Positions 34,017-45,169 of a stretch of 64,000 nucleotides of DNA are shown in pieces. Below the pieces are notes generated by a model. That model was given only the letters and a program-made list of their open reading frames with translations. It was not told where the DNA came from and searched no databases. Every line of letters begins with the position of its first letter. The first letter of the stretch is position 1. Made by a program: the position numbers and the translations under genes. Source of the DNA: Rutstroemia sp. NJR-2017a BVV2 (taxonomy: Eukaryota > Ascomycota > Leotiomycetes > Helotiales > Rutstroemiaceae); NCBI GenBank assembly GCA_002946415.1, contig NJPS01000011.1:868001-932000 (forward strand), written 5' to 3'.

Positions 34017-34597
34017 TGTCATATGTCCCCATGACGAAGTGTTACCATGGAACTATCGGATATTTGCCCCCTCTCAGTCTCTTAAGCTACATCAGGGGAC
34101 TTGTTCAAAATTAACGACTTTTGTGGGCAACAGGGGAAGTTCGCAAGGGATTGATAGATTTCCGCTACATGTTCCGCGCGACCAAGATTGTGATTTCAAT
34201 TGCACAAGAAAACGAGGAGCTGAGCGCACTAATGTAGATTTGGTATTGGAGTCACAAGTAGAATGTTTATTAGTAGCATTCTGCAATGGCGACTCCTATC
34301 AGTGAGAAACTACCAAAGCTCAGTTAACATAGCTTCCGCCTTCCATTTGGACATGCCCCACCATTGAGTTCTAGTGATTTTCAACGATTGCCTCATGGCA
34401 ATTGATGCACCGTAGTCGGTGAGTTACCCACGTCCGAAAGTCATATCTCATAGCTGATGGGGAATTGCCCTCTGAATCGAAGAATTCTGCCGAGCTTTAG
34501 GACTGGACAGTCCACGAGAATGAAATCGTAACCACTGGCTTTACTTGTACGAGTTGGGTTAACGTCATCGTGAAGTAGAGTGGTTCAATGCCCAGTC
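34017..34597. other. Intergenic spacer between convergent genes
   Basis: No supported gene; short frames only. Confidence 0.5.
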
Positions 34598-36353
34598 CTA
34601 ATTGTCCGTCGTTCTCAATGACTGTATCCCCGTCTTCGTCTCTGTGTGCTCCGTTTTCAGCTTTTGGTGTTTGATGAAAACGCTAGCTACCAAAGCCACA
34701 GCCGCCAAGCTTGTGTACAATATAAACATATTCCTCAAACTCCACGCGAATGCCTCTAGGACCACCTCACGTTGCGAGGGGTCTTGGATTGATCGTGGAA
34801 TACCCACGTTTGCTGCTGCCTGACTACCCGATAAGGCCTCGAGGAAAGCTTCATCAAGTCCGGCATCAGCAAGGGATGAATGGCGAGCATCCATACTATT
34901 TTGGAATACCACACCTCCGACCACGACAGACAAGGCCATGGCAACGCTACGGACGAAGCCCAAGGACGCCGTGGCTGCCGCAGTATCAACCTGGCTAACA
35001 CTGTTCTGGATAGCAACCATAGGGGCCTGGAAAAGAAGCGCAGGGCCAAAAGCCCCAACAATTTCCAACCCGGCAACTACGGCAACAGATGTGTGGGTCC
35101 CAAAAATTATGTATAATCCTGTCCCTATGGTCATGAGCGCTGTGCCGACCCATATGAACTCCCTGTAGTGGCCTGTGCGGTTGATCAAGGCCCCAGCGAT
35201 AATTTCAACGACCGCTTGCATTACTATTTGTGGTATTAATAGAACACCGCTCCGGAGAGGCGAGGCTTGTAGTACACTTTGAAAGTATAACGGTAGGTAA
35301 TATTCTATACCCACGAAAACCATGCCGTGAGCAAAGACAACAATGAAAGTTGCATTGTTCGACCAATTTTTAAACATGGCTAGCGGCATTAGGGGGTATT
35401 TAGCCAGGCGTTGTTCGCTAAAAATGAAGAAACCGATCATGAGCGTCCCGAATACAATCAAGCAGATGACTTTCGGGCTGTTCCAAGGGAAAATCGCACC
35501 ACCGAAATCCAGCCCAACGAGAAGAAGAAGGGTGACGGCTAGGATAGAGACGGTACCGAACCAATCGACTGCTCGAACGCCTTCGCCAAGTTTTGTGCGT
35601 GGGTTGTGTACATCTAGGTACAGAAGCAATAAACCGAAGGTGACCCCACAGATAGGGAGGTTGATCCAGAAGCACCACCGCCAGGTCTTGTACTGTACAA
35701 AGACCCCCCCGATTAGTGGTCCAGCTGATCCAGCGAGTGCCCACACGAAACCCACGAAGCCTAGATATAATGATCGCTTCCGCACACTAAAGAGATCCGA
35801 GATTGTGATGATTACCACTTGTATCAGGCCACCGCTACCTGCGCCTTGTAATGATCGTCCAGCGATGAGCATCGACATATTCGTACTGAGAGCCACGAGC
35901 ATGCTGGCGACTGCAAAGAGTCCAACTGCTACAAGGAGCACGACTTTGCGGCCCCAAATGTCGCTGAATTTCGCCCAGATAGGACCGGTAGCGGCGTTGG
36001 CAAGAAGGTAAGCGCCGCCAATCCAAACAAAACCTGATGCAGAATGTAGCTCAGAGCAGATTGTGGGAATAGCTATTGAGACAATGGTCTGATCAAGGGC
36101 GGCTACGCCGAGAGCAAGCTGCGAGGTATTGTTAGCCAGCTGGAATTACTGTAAACCTGTAGGGTTGCGTTACATAGAGAGCCGAAAGAATGGCGTATAG
36201 ACGCAGCTTTGTGCGAACATTAGTGCCTTCTATTAGATCGAGTGGTGTCACTGGTGTGACTGGGGTGTCAAGAGGAGACACCCCTCCGGCGGGAAGCTCT
36301 GCGTGTAATCCATCGTGGACCAAAGGAGGCTCAGCGGTCGTGATAGTATCCAT
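34598..36353 (-). CDS. MFS drug:H+ antiporter, DHA2 (14-TM) type
   Basis: Two exons: 36353-36174 and 36118-34598, joined at GTAACG/GCAG in phase 0, give about 566 residues. After a disordered N-terminus, TM1 carries LALGVAALDQTIVSIAIPTI, followed by GFVWIGGAYLLANAATGPIW, the A-like loop SDIWGRKVVLL, the motif B region GRSLQGAGSGGLI and motif C-type SAGPLIGGVF, all DHA2 hallmarks. About 14 hydrophobic spans can be counted. Plasma-membrane export of a toxic or self-made small molecule is the likely role. An in-frame ATG at 36389 would add 12 residues. The gene is intact, in contrast to the transporter at 42.6-44.9 kb, and lies between two HET genes on the opposite strand. Confidence 0.93.
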
Positions 36354-36389
36354 AGTTGTTGATCTTACTTTTGTTGATAACGGATGCAA

Positions 36390-37859
36390 AATTATGATAA
36401 ACTATTTAATAAGTTAGACAATTGACACGTTTTATATGATGAACGATGAAGCAGGATGACTAAGATAAGACCTACCCCTGATGCAGCCCGGTCATGACTC
36501 ACCGCGTAATACTTTCCAAAAATTGGCAAATAATCACGTCGGGTGCAAAAATCCGACTTCTGTAAGGTCGCCTGAAGGGCGTAGAACTATGTCTCTATGG
36601 TATTCAGTGAGTCAAGTCTCTGTTACCAAGACTAAGAAGCGTGAAAGCAGGACTCTTACTCATTGATTTCTCCACTGTTTTCCTGCAACAGCTTCTACCA
36701 CATACTTGTTGAGCAAGTACATACATGGAAACATGTTCGATTGCAATTGGAACTCGTAAAGATCGAGGAGTACCTCAGTATCGAGGAATATGGTCCTTGT
36801 TGTGAACCAGCAAGTGGGTGCTTGCGACTGAGAACCCTCACTCTAAGGTCCCCGTCCGCTAGTCCGTGAACATCCTGCCAACTATTTGCATGATATTATG
36901 GAGATGATATTACAAATCGTTCACCTGATTATCACCAGAGTTTCAAACTGCATTGACAGTCAGGAAGGGCGGTTGCAAGTCGTGACTATAAATGTGTTCA
37001 AGCATGAAATAGTTGGGGCCAAAACCCTCATTACCCCGCACAACGCAAAATTCCCCGACATCCACACAAGGCTGAGTAGCAAGGCTGAGTAGATGGTAAC
37101 TTGCAACAGCAATATAATCTTGATAGCCGCTTCTCTACGACATTATCTTTCCAATAGATTGTGGTAACAGGGATAACAGCAACTCACTATGTGGGCGAAT
37201 AATCTTCGTGATTCCCAAGGAAGCTCGGGAAGATACGAGTAGCTGGCATAGCTGGATGCAAAGCTTAGTTACCCCACCCCACACTACCCCGCACGTGCCC
37301 CACAGTCGAGTTAGTGTCTCAGTAATCGCTCCTGCTGTAGCGGCCCTAGCGGCCCAAGCCGTCATCCCATAACATTTGATCAACTTCCACCTGGCAACAG
37401 AGACGCGTTTGGCAACATCCACACCTATTGCTCTCCATGGTTACACCTTCGCCGATGGATTTCATATCAGTTGCCCCTTTCTTCTACAAAGATACAGTTA
37501 CTCAGGTGGTATAATGCAGCTTTGCTTTATTGCTCTTGATATACACCATATCATTAAAGGCTCATCGCCATGAATATTATTTTTCCTTTCCAGAGAGACC
37601 GAGTGGTTGCACGAGAGGCCTGCATACCTCGGTGCCTCCGACGCAGCCTCGTACTTGGGGGCTGCGAGCCCCACGTCAGCCGCTCCTCAAAGTCGACAAC
37701 ATCTCTCGAGAAATTGTTCCAGCCTCGCTAGCATCACTCACCACATCCACGACTAATCTTACCTGCCATCCCTATATTCATAAATGCATGCGCATAGTCA
37801 AAGAAATTGCGCATGGTCGCGGAGTGTTGTTACCTTGAACCACTTCACATCTAGCAGCC
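36390..37859. other. Intergenic region (1.5 kb)
   Basis: Between the divergent MFS and HET genes. Frames are short and without domains; it likely contains both promoters. Confidence 0.5.
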
Positions 37860-40415
37860 ATGGACAATCTGGATCCTAGGAACTTCAGAATGCCCTCAGC
37901 TCCTGATCGAATTCAGCGAAGCCCATCATGGAAAACCAAACCAGAGTATCGAGTCCTGTCTGCTACCATCCGGCGAAGAAGGTCCTCCGAAGGCTTATAT
38001 CCGCATCCTTTCGCTCCCCGGCCGAAGACACATTCCTTAGCTGCACGGGCTCCATCACCTCCTACAATCCTGTCTTCCCAGGAGCTTGATGACCCTCATT
38101 CCCATGGTCACGATTCAACAAATCCTTCGACAAATCCTAGAGTCTCATCACCTCATGAATCCTGGCTAAGGGTGTTGTCCGAATCTCCACATCCCGATCG
38201 TCGCGCTTACGCGTTCCGAGTTCCTTCACCCCCGCTCAACGCGAGTTCGGAAAGCCAGGAAAAAGACCGACGTGGTTTCACCACCAACACCCTCCCAACG
38301 ATCCGCGGGGCTTCTAACTACCAACGGGTCCCATCGAATCCGTCTCAAAGTCCTTCCTTTCCCCCCAACAACCCTCGCAGACGCTCCTTCGACGATCGCG
38401 ACACACGTCCTCGTACCCCGCAATCGCTATATCCGAGGGTTGATACTGGATATTTGTCACCTCCAGATGGGGATGACTACTCCTTGCCTGGAGGTGATCG
38501 GTCACAGGGGTTAACGCGTTGGAAGAGCGAAATCACCCCGGGCTTTAAGGTCGCGGCCCCTGCAGCCTTCAAAACGCCGCCCAATTCAACCTTTGGGTCA
38601 TCGCTTACTTCATCTACTGGAGTGCTGGGCAATCAGGGATATCAGTACAGGGCGCTTCATGATCAGGAGTTTAGACTGGTTAGAATTTTCCCGGAAAGGA
38701 AAACCATGATCAAGTGCGAGATATTTCACGCTTCTCTTGAAGATCCCCCTCGATACGTGGCTATTTCTTATGCCTGGGGAGATGCTGGAGACACACGGAA
38801 AATTGAACTGGAAGGTTTTTTTATTCCCATCAGCGTCAGCCTCTATGGTGCCTTAGAGGCACTTCGTCAAAAATACAAGTCTGTACTAGTGTGGGCAGAT
38901 GCTCTTTGTATAGATCAACACAATAGAGATGAACGTACCCAACAAGTCAGACTGATGACCGGCATATACTCGACGGCCGAGTCAGTAGCCATTTGGCTGG
39001 GTCCAGAGGCAGACGACAGCGCATTGGCAATAGACTTACTCCGCACCGTCGCAAGCCAAGCCGACTCACCAGAAAAAGTTTCCCGCTTGATATCATCCCA
39101 AGTTGGAAAACCGGACCTAGCCGCCGTAGTCTCACTGTTCGAGAGGGATTATTGGAGAAGACTGTGGGTCGTTCAGGAAATCTTTAATGCAAGATCTATC
39201 ACAGTATACTGCGGGTCTACCAAACATCAGTGGGCGGTGTACCAACGCGCCTCTGATGCTTTCAGTCGACACAGAGGCGACTTAGATTATTACTTTCCTG
39301 TAGGCCGGAGAGATTCGAGAACTCAGATAATCTCACAAAATCAGTTCAGTTATTCGCAGGCTCTGGTCTACCAAGGGCCCGGCAGCCTTCCGGATCTCAA
39401 ATCATACATGGTACTTCTGGAAGGATCCCTGCTCGAAGTATTACGTGCCTGTCGAAGAAAAATAGCCTCAGATGCAAAGGATAAGCTGTATGCGATCCTT
39501 GGTGTTTTGCCAGAGGAGACGCGTGAGGAATTTCGCGCTGACTACAGCCTTTCGGTCAAAGATGTATATACGGAAGTCGTCGACTATCTCCTCAAGACGA
39601 CCGAACGCCTAGATGTCATCTGTGATGCCATTCATTTTCCAGTTCACACAAGCTCGGCCAACCTACCTTCGTTCGTTCCGGATTGGTCGCATATCCCTCA
39701 AACAGCAGCCATGGGCCATAAATACAATTTTTCAGCTGCAGGCACAACTAAGGCCAATTGCAGGTTTCTCGATGAACGACTGAACAAACTTGAAATTTCT
39801 GCAATCTACCTAGATACCATCAGCACCAGCGGTATTTCCGTAGGTACCCTATGCACATTAGCTGACTACCTCATGGCATTTCTGCACTGGATGGCCCTTC
39901 TTCTGGCGAGTCTTGACAACAAAACAGAGGAATACAGCCTTAGGGTAGAGAAGGACTTTTTCAGGACGATATGTCTGGACCAGGTTCCAGAGGACTGGGA
40001 TAGATCGGACCAGTGGCTAACTGTCTGTTACCACGTATTTACTTCCTTGCTCCGCGAGCGACTGCCTCATCTGCCGCTCAATCAAAGATTGAGCGACTAC
40101 GTCGACAGGAAGGGGGGTATCAGGCCTGAAGCTCGCAGGCAATTTCTCCAGAAACACTTCGGCGATAAGATGATGGGACGTTGCTTCTGTATCACAAAGA
40201 ATAATCGGATTGGAATGGGCTCTGGCTTTATGTTACCCGGTGATATCGTCGTCGTGCCTTTGGGCTGCTCTACTCCGGTTCTCCTTCGTCTAGAAGGTAC
40301 TCGTGGTGAGTATCGATTTGTCGGCGATGTTTATATTCACGGGTACATGCACGGGAAAGCGGTTGACCAGTGGATGGATGGGAAACGAGAGGTGTGCAGA
40401 TACATACTTCATTGA
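37860..40415 (+). CDS. HET-domain protein with long disordered N-terminus
   Basis: Single exon, 851 residues. Residues 1-260 are Pro/Ser/Arg-rich and disordered. The HET domain begins near residue 275 (YRALHDQEFRLVRIFPER) and has the diagnostic blocks PPRYVAISYAWGDAGDTRKI, VLVWADALCIDQHNRDERTQ, MTGIYSTAESVAIWLG and RDYWRRLWVVQEIFNARSI. Past residue 500, a conserved DAKDKLYAILGVLPEE segment with a YSLSVKDVYTEVVDYLL helix is the usual C-terminal partner of this HET subtype. It closes with a beta-rich end (GDIVVVPLGCSTPVLLRL). The product is probably a cytosolic incompatibility or immune-like regulator. No intron is needed. Confidence 0.95.
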   Translation: MDNLDPRNFRMPSAPDRIQRSPSWKTKPEYRVLSATIRRRRSSEGLYPHPFAPRPKTHSLAARAPSPPTILSSQELDDPHSHGHDSTNPSTNPRVSSPHESWLRVLSESPHPDRRAYAFRVPSPPLNASSESQEKDRRGFTTNTLPTIRGASNYQRVPSNPSQSPSFPPNNPRRRSFDDRDTRPRTPQSLYPRVDTGYLSPPDGDDYSLPGGDRSQGLTRWKSEITPGFKVAAPAAFKTPPNSTFGSSLTSSTGVLGNQGYQYRALHDQEFRLVRIFPERKTMIKCEIFHASLEDPPRYVAISYAWGDAGDTRKIELEGFFIPISVSLYGALEALRQKYKSVLVWADALCIDQHNRDERTQQVRLMTGIYSTAESVAIWLGPEADDSALAIDLLRTVASQADSPEKVSRLISSQVGKPDLAAVVSLFERDYWRRLWVVQEIFNARSITVYCGSTKHQWAVYQRASDAFSRHRGDLDYYFPVGRRDSRTQIISQNQFSYSQALVYQGPGSLPDLKSYMVLLEGSLLEVLRACRRKIASDAKDKLYAILGVLPEETREEFRADYSLSVKDVYTEVVDYLLKTTERLDVICDAIHFPVHTSSANLPSFVPDWSHIPQTAAMGHKYNFSAAGTTKANCRFLDERLNKLEISAIYLDTISTSGISVGTLCTLADYLMAFLHWMALLLASLDNKTEEYSLRVEKDFFRTICLDQVPEDWDRSDQWLTVCYHVFTSLLRERLPHLPLNQRLSDYVDRKGGIRPEARRQFLQKHFGDKMMGRCFCITKNNRIGMGSGFMLPGDIVVVPLGCSTPVLLRLEGTRGEYRFVGDVYIHGYMHGKAVDQWMDGKREVCRYILH

Positions 40416-40730
40416 AGATATAATATTATTATATCATATATATATAGTAATATAATGTTGAGTTCTCATAAAACCCCTCATAGTCTTGATGCTCTATGCA
40501 ATGATCTTTGCTTTCTTCATTCTATCCCAAGCTTGAAAGTAACCATCTACAGTCTCTGTCTGTTCACCAAATCAAATTCTCTTGGATTCCGTAATATCCA
40601 TCCTGCGATCCATGGGCAGGAATTCTAAGACAACCTTCAACACATCCCAACTTGAATTGTTCATCTGCCCAATATCTCTCAGTCCCGCCTTTCCCATCCA
40701 CTTCATCCATTCTCCTTGGTTAACCATTAA
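40416..40730. other. Intergenic spacer
   Basis: Starts with an AT-rich stretch full of TATATA (40420-40455); otherwise nothing recognisable. Confidence 0.5.
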
Positions 40731-41151
40731 CTAATCGAGACCTTTTGGTTCCGGATTTGTAACATCCGGCCCGACACCTTTGAGGCCAAAATAGGAACAA
40801 AGTCGCGGCCAATCATTCCTCCATGTGGATCCACCATCCTCATCAGCGACGTTGAATGCGCACCCAGAAGTCTTCTCTGGATTAATAGAAGCATATATAA
40901 GGAAACGAGCAAGAGTATCTTGAGATGTGTCGGTACGAGGAACATTCCACATGATCTCATCACCTAGCATGTAGATCTAAACGCGATGCGTCCTTGTTAG
41001 AAAGTAAGAATTCTTCTTTGAAAAGAGGCTGATTTGACAAAGCGATGACGCGACTAAAGGTATCTTCTGATGGGTACTTCAGATATTCGCGAGCAAGTGC
41101 CCGGCCGGAGATGCCAGACGCACCGAAAATTAGAGCTTGTCTGGAAGACAT
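40731..41151 (-). pseudogene. PRISE-type NAD(P)H reductase remnant
   Basis: The 5' end (from 41151) encodes MSSRQALIFGASGISGRALA, a Rossmann start with the GASGISG loop of PRISE-like short-chain reductases. After about 55 residues the frame stops near 40960. A second block in another frame (LGDEIMWNVPRTDTSQDTLA to PRLCSYFGLKGVG) matches the C-terminal third of the same family. The roughly 200 residues that normally separate them are missing and the frame is shifted at the junction. The product's end is also short. So this is an internally deleted relic, not a working enzyme. Intact relatives reduce activated C=C bonds and occur in secondary-metabolite clusters. Confidence 0.7.
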
Positions 41152-41205
41152 TCTTGCAAAAGAAGATACGATTCGATCGATAAGGAATAAGTGTCGAACA
41201 GGCAA

Positions 41206-42217
41206 TAATCAGTCAAAACTGGAATAATGTATCTACTGTCATGATTGCGAGTAAGGTGGTAATGGATACAGTCGAGGGGTAAGAAGGGGAATTACTGGGA
41301 ATTGGCGAAGAATGCTACTGTCACAGTGCCACGCGTACCAACTTCGAGACGCCAATGTGCTGCAGCACATCATAACATTTGCCAACATAAGCCATCATTT
41401 TGGGAAGCATTGGATAAGTACTAAGGGGGCGTCGTACAGTACTGAGAATAGCATAGTCGTTGTAGTTGAAGAAGTGATCGACTTGAAACGTAGTCTGACC
41501 CTGCTTAACCGCGGCGTAAATGCAACCGAAGCGAAGTTACAGTAGATCAAGGTCTAAAGTCTATCACCAATACCTGTGCCGCAAAACTACGTTGGCCAGC
41601 CTGCAAGTAGATACTCAAATGGTAATATACCCGTGAGTTACATCGTCATAATTTGGTTCCAACAAACGCCGTTAACGATGACCCAATGAAATAAGACTGT
41701 TTAATATTTTTGAACTCGGCGGCTGCAAAAAAACCCTATTTTTTCTTTTCTCATCTCCAAATACCATTGTCTATCGCTCGTGAGATTACCCAGTATTACG
41801 CCACACGTTGCCCCAAACATACAGCAGGCATATGCACCTCGGTATCACAACTTCGTAGAAGATCTGCAAAAAAAAAAGAAACGAGCGACCAGAAATTATT
41901 GGGGTGACAGGGAACTGGTTTTGGATTCGTCTTTGTGGTTTGTCTCCGCACGCTGTCTCGATGCAATAGAAAACTCGGTCTACTTGCTGGTAACCCTGGC
42001 GTAAACAGAAATTTCTTCACCGGAATAGTGAACCACGCATTATGTTATATTATTTATAGCTCGGGTTCTTCGAATGCTGCATACAGCCATACATCCAGCC
42101 AGCTCAACCACCAATTCAACCACCAACTCAATTCATTCGTTTATCAGTGACGGGTTGTGCAAGCAGCTATCACCCAAGTCGGGATTTCGGAGCGGACAAT
42201 AGTCACAGGACTAGAGG
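41206..42217. other. Intergenic region
   Basis: No supported gene. AT-rich and interrupted by stops; frames at 41312-41545 and 41710-42150 have no domain. Confidence 0.45.
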
Positions 42218-42433
42218 TAGGCTGCGAACATACCCACCAGGCGGATAGGTAGGTTATGATGACTAATATGTACCCGGTGGGTTGAAGGGCATATTGACTA
42301 CCTGTGCCGGACCACATTCTGGCACAAACCACTCCTGCTTGGATTTTTGGAAGAAGAGCTGGAAAACCCAGCTATGGGTACCCGTGGGTAGGCTGAACCG
42401 TTGAGAGAACTAACCTGCCCATTTCGCAGCCTA
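42218..42433. mobile_element. hAT-type non-autonomous element, copy 1 (216 bp)
   Basis: Ends are TAGGCTGCGAA at 42218 and its reverse complement TTCGCAGCCTA ending at 42433. Flanking 8-mers ACTAGAGG (42210-42217) and CCTAGAGG (42434-42441) agree at 7 of 8 positions, as expected of an aged target duplication. The interior has GTACCCGGTGGG and TGGGTACCCGTGGG words like those of the 53-kb copy. No coding capacity. Confidence 0.8.
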
Positions 42434-42634
42434 CCTAGAGGGGGGCCAACTATGTCACTGGATGCAGTTGTAATTCATCAATCTATATAATGTGCGATCG
42501 TTAAGCTTATCGTGGAGTACTGGAATAAGTGGAGTTACTCGATGGTGTGACTTTACCAAGTAGACAGATCTATCGAACAAATGATTTTAAATTTTGTATT
42601 AATAATGAGAGTATATAGCTAGGGAAACAATAAA
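42434..42634. other. Spacer
   Basis: AT-rich sequence between the element and the 3' end of the MFS relic; nothing seen. Confidence 0.5.
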
Positions 42635-44895
42635 TCAGAACAAATAGATAGCAGAGCCGAGAATCCCTTGAAAACTAAGTGCCGCCTTTTCATGGTTACT
42701 TTTTTCTTCATCAACAGTTTCATTTGCAGCCATAGTACTCGCATCCCTCTCCTGTCCCGGAATCGTCAAACGGAACCCTTTTTGTGTACACCCAACCAAT
42801 GTTACCACTCCTGCCATGGGTATCGCTAACGCAAATGCCATATGTAGCCCCTCATATACCTGGTACCAATACCTGCTAATTGATCTTTGGTGAAAGTGCG
42901 TTGAACATCAGAGGCGCCAATAGCAAAAATGGTCGACGGGGAGATGGCAGGTACTTTCCGGGCAAGAGTGGAGAGAAATTCGTTTTGGAATACTGATTGT
43001 GCAGCGGAAACGATTAGGGCACCGCCGAGAGATTGAAAAACTATTGGTGCGATGGGCTATGATAAGTGAATTGAGGAAGGAATAGAGAGGAGGGGAAGGG
43101 CGACGCACAGAGAAGCATTGCAGTTGCGATTGCAACTTCCTCAGCTCTAACGATGTTTTGCACAATAATGATATAGACGGTGACTGGAGTAATAGTTAGT
43201 AGTCTCCTTGAATGGCAGACATATTACCCGTTCGCAGGTACATAAAACAAGATTCGGAGATATGTTACTCACAGCAAAGACCGAGCCCAATGCCAGCAAG
43301 AGCTTGATAACCGATCCTAGGCTGCGCACAAATAATCCGCTCCGTCCGGATATCCTGATCCGCTCCGCTCTACAGAGGAGCGCCCCTTAGTTTTTCGATC
43401 CGTTAGATATCTATTTGAGAGAGAATCCGCTCCGGCCTAAAACGGATTATCCACAGTAGTACTACTTAGGAATCGCCAAAATCCGCTTCGGTATAGATTA
43501 ATCTGCAGATTCCCTTGAACCTAAGTGGTAGTACCACGGAGCTCCGTTTGCGCAGCCTAACCGATCCACAGGCTATGGCCTGAATCAGGTTGTAGTGTCA
43601 TCATCAATCCAATAGAAACGGTACTCAGAACTCCGCCCACCATTAGGCACGCTGTAGCAGCTCTGCAGTAATACATACAGGAAGCAGAAAGCGCAGCCAT
43701 GAGCAATCGTTCTATTTTTCAGGAGGCTCGGTAACAACAGAGCTCTGTCACCTTGGCACCATTCCAGGACCACGAACGCAATGAATATCACAATTGATCC
43801 AACTAGAGTGCCGACGACCTTTGAAAAACCCCAGCTCTTTTCAATACCTCCCCACTACATAGCTAGAAGATAACAAACCATAGAAGCTGAGATGAGGAGA
43901 AAACCAGGGATGTCCATTTGTAGAAGTTTCTCTTTTAAACTAGCTTGTGTGGGCTGAATGGAGCTCGGCACCTTGAAGAAGAAAACAATCGCAGCTGCAG
44001 CGACTGCGCCGAATGGAAGATTGATGTAGAAGCTATAGAGTATTGATTTGGTCCTAGAAAAGGGCGACTGGACACAACCTACCACCAACGCCAAGTTACC
44101 TTGTCTGTGAAAACACTACCAATCACTAAATGACGAAGATATCAGTCTTTGGATCTCAGTAAGAAACATGCAACCTTACATGGTCCTATGACTGAAGCAA
44201 TTGCATATGCGGATCCCATAAATCCTGTCATAGCTGGTCTTTTCTCGGGTGGTACTGAAATATCAATTATGATATAAGATCCGCCAAAGGTGCCTGCGAC
44301 ACCGAACCCGGTCACTACTCGTCCGACGATGAGGGACGCGCTGTTCTGAGCAATACCTGATTATTATCATTAGCTTTTTTCTTGAACCGGTAGAACGAAA
44401 GAAGTGAGAGGCCACACGGCAGTAAGTAAATCAAGTTCACATTGAAATATTTGAATGCTTTCCCCCATACTGATTGCGCGGCGGCGACAGTTAGGAAGAG
44501 GGCCGATGCATACCATCCCACATCATTCAAGCCATGAAATTCTTCGGTGATATAGGGTATCGCTGTTCCAATAATGGTCTGAGAATTGTTATGTTAGAAT
44601 TTCATAACTGATGGAGACAAAGGTTGAATGGGTTGACGTTTGCTAGCTCTGAGCTCACCAAATCTAAGGACGCCTTTTTTCCATTTCAATTAGTTACTGT
44701 TGACATCTCCGGAACAGTTTGGAAATATCAGACCAGGAACATACTCAGAACAATAGAGAGGCCAACTACTATTATTTGCTATTCCGTGAGCTATTCAATC
44801 TCGGGGGCTGCACTGCCCTCTTCTTTAACGGCCGGTATCTCGACGCAAGTTGTAGCTTCGATGGCATCCGTTAGCCCATCGGCCCAAGCCATAAT
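42635..44895 (-). pseudogene. MFS transporter relic (aflatoxin-pump-like DHA2), interrupted by an hAT element
   Basis: Scattered minus-strand blocks match a 14-TM MFS exporter in order. From the 5' end: a TM1-like stretch (around 44740), TIIGTAIPYITEEFHGLNDV (44560), GRVVTGFGVAGTFGGSYII (44300), SFYINLPFGAVAAAAIVFFF (44020), VLEWCQGDRALLLPSLLKNR (43750), QNIVRAEEVAIATAMLL (43130) and FALAIPMAGVVTLVG (42830). Breaks are several: two in-frame TAG codons before TM1, a TAG after CYLLAM near 43858 where relatives have Gln, a missing stretch and frame change near 43640, the 242-bp element at 43318-43559 in the middle of a conserved WIGYQ motif, and a frame change near 42860. It cannot make a working pump. 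The family exports fungal metabolites, so this fits a lost biosynthetic cluster. Confidence 0.85.
43318..43559. mobile_element. hAT-type non-autonomous element, copy 2 (242 bp)
   Basis: Begins TAGGCTGCGCA and ends TGCGCAGCCTA. It is flanked by perfect 8-bp duplications ACCGATCC (43310-43317 and 43560-43567). Near both ends the word AATCCGCTCCG or close variants is repeated about four times in both orientations, the kind of subterminal repeat hAT transposases bind. Interior differs from the 42- and 53-kb copies, so this is a second subfamily with the same terminal repeat. Confidence 0.88.
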
Positions 44896-45169
44896 ACCTC
44901 CGCCATAGCAACGACTTCAGATAGCACTAGGCCGGGACATTAATACCAAACAAAGAAATCCTCAAATTGGAGCGGGTCTGAGCCCAAGAGATGAAAGGTC
45001 CACGATCAGTGGCCAACATGCTATGCAGACAAGGCATACTTCTTCCTTTGGGCCCCGTGGAAAACTCTCGAGATATTGGGTATATTGAAAGAGGGGGCCG
45101 TGGAGACGGGTATAGGGACAGACCGTCGGATATACGATATTTTCTTTCTAGCAGCTAGTTGTGATATAT
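44896..45169. other. Spacer, possibly eroded coding sequence
   Basis: Nothing firm. Plus-strand frames continue into the toxin-like remnant downstream and may be its worn 5' part. Confidence 0.35.

Noticed and set aside
35343..36011. 222-codon plus-strand ORF
   Set aside because: Antisense to the MFS transporter's hydrophobic exon; basic and low-complexity as expected of a shadow frame.
37166..37186. AACAGGGATAACAG, reminiscent of a homing-endonuclease site
   Set aside because: Only part of the known 18-bp site matches, and no endonuclease gene is present.
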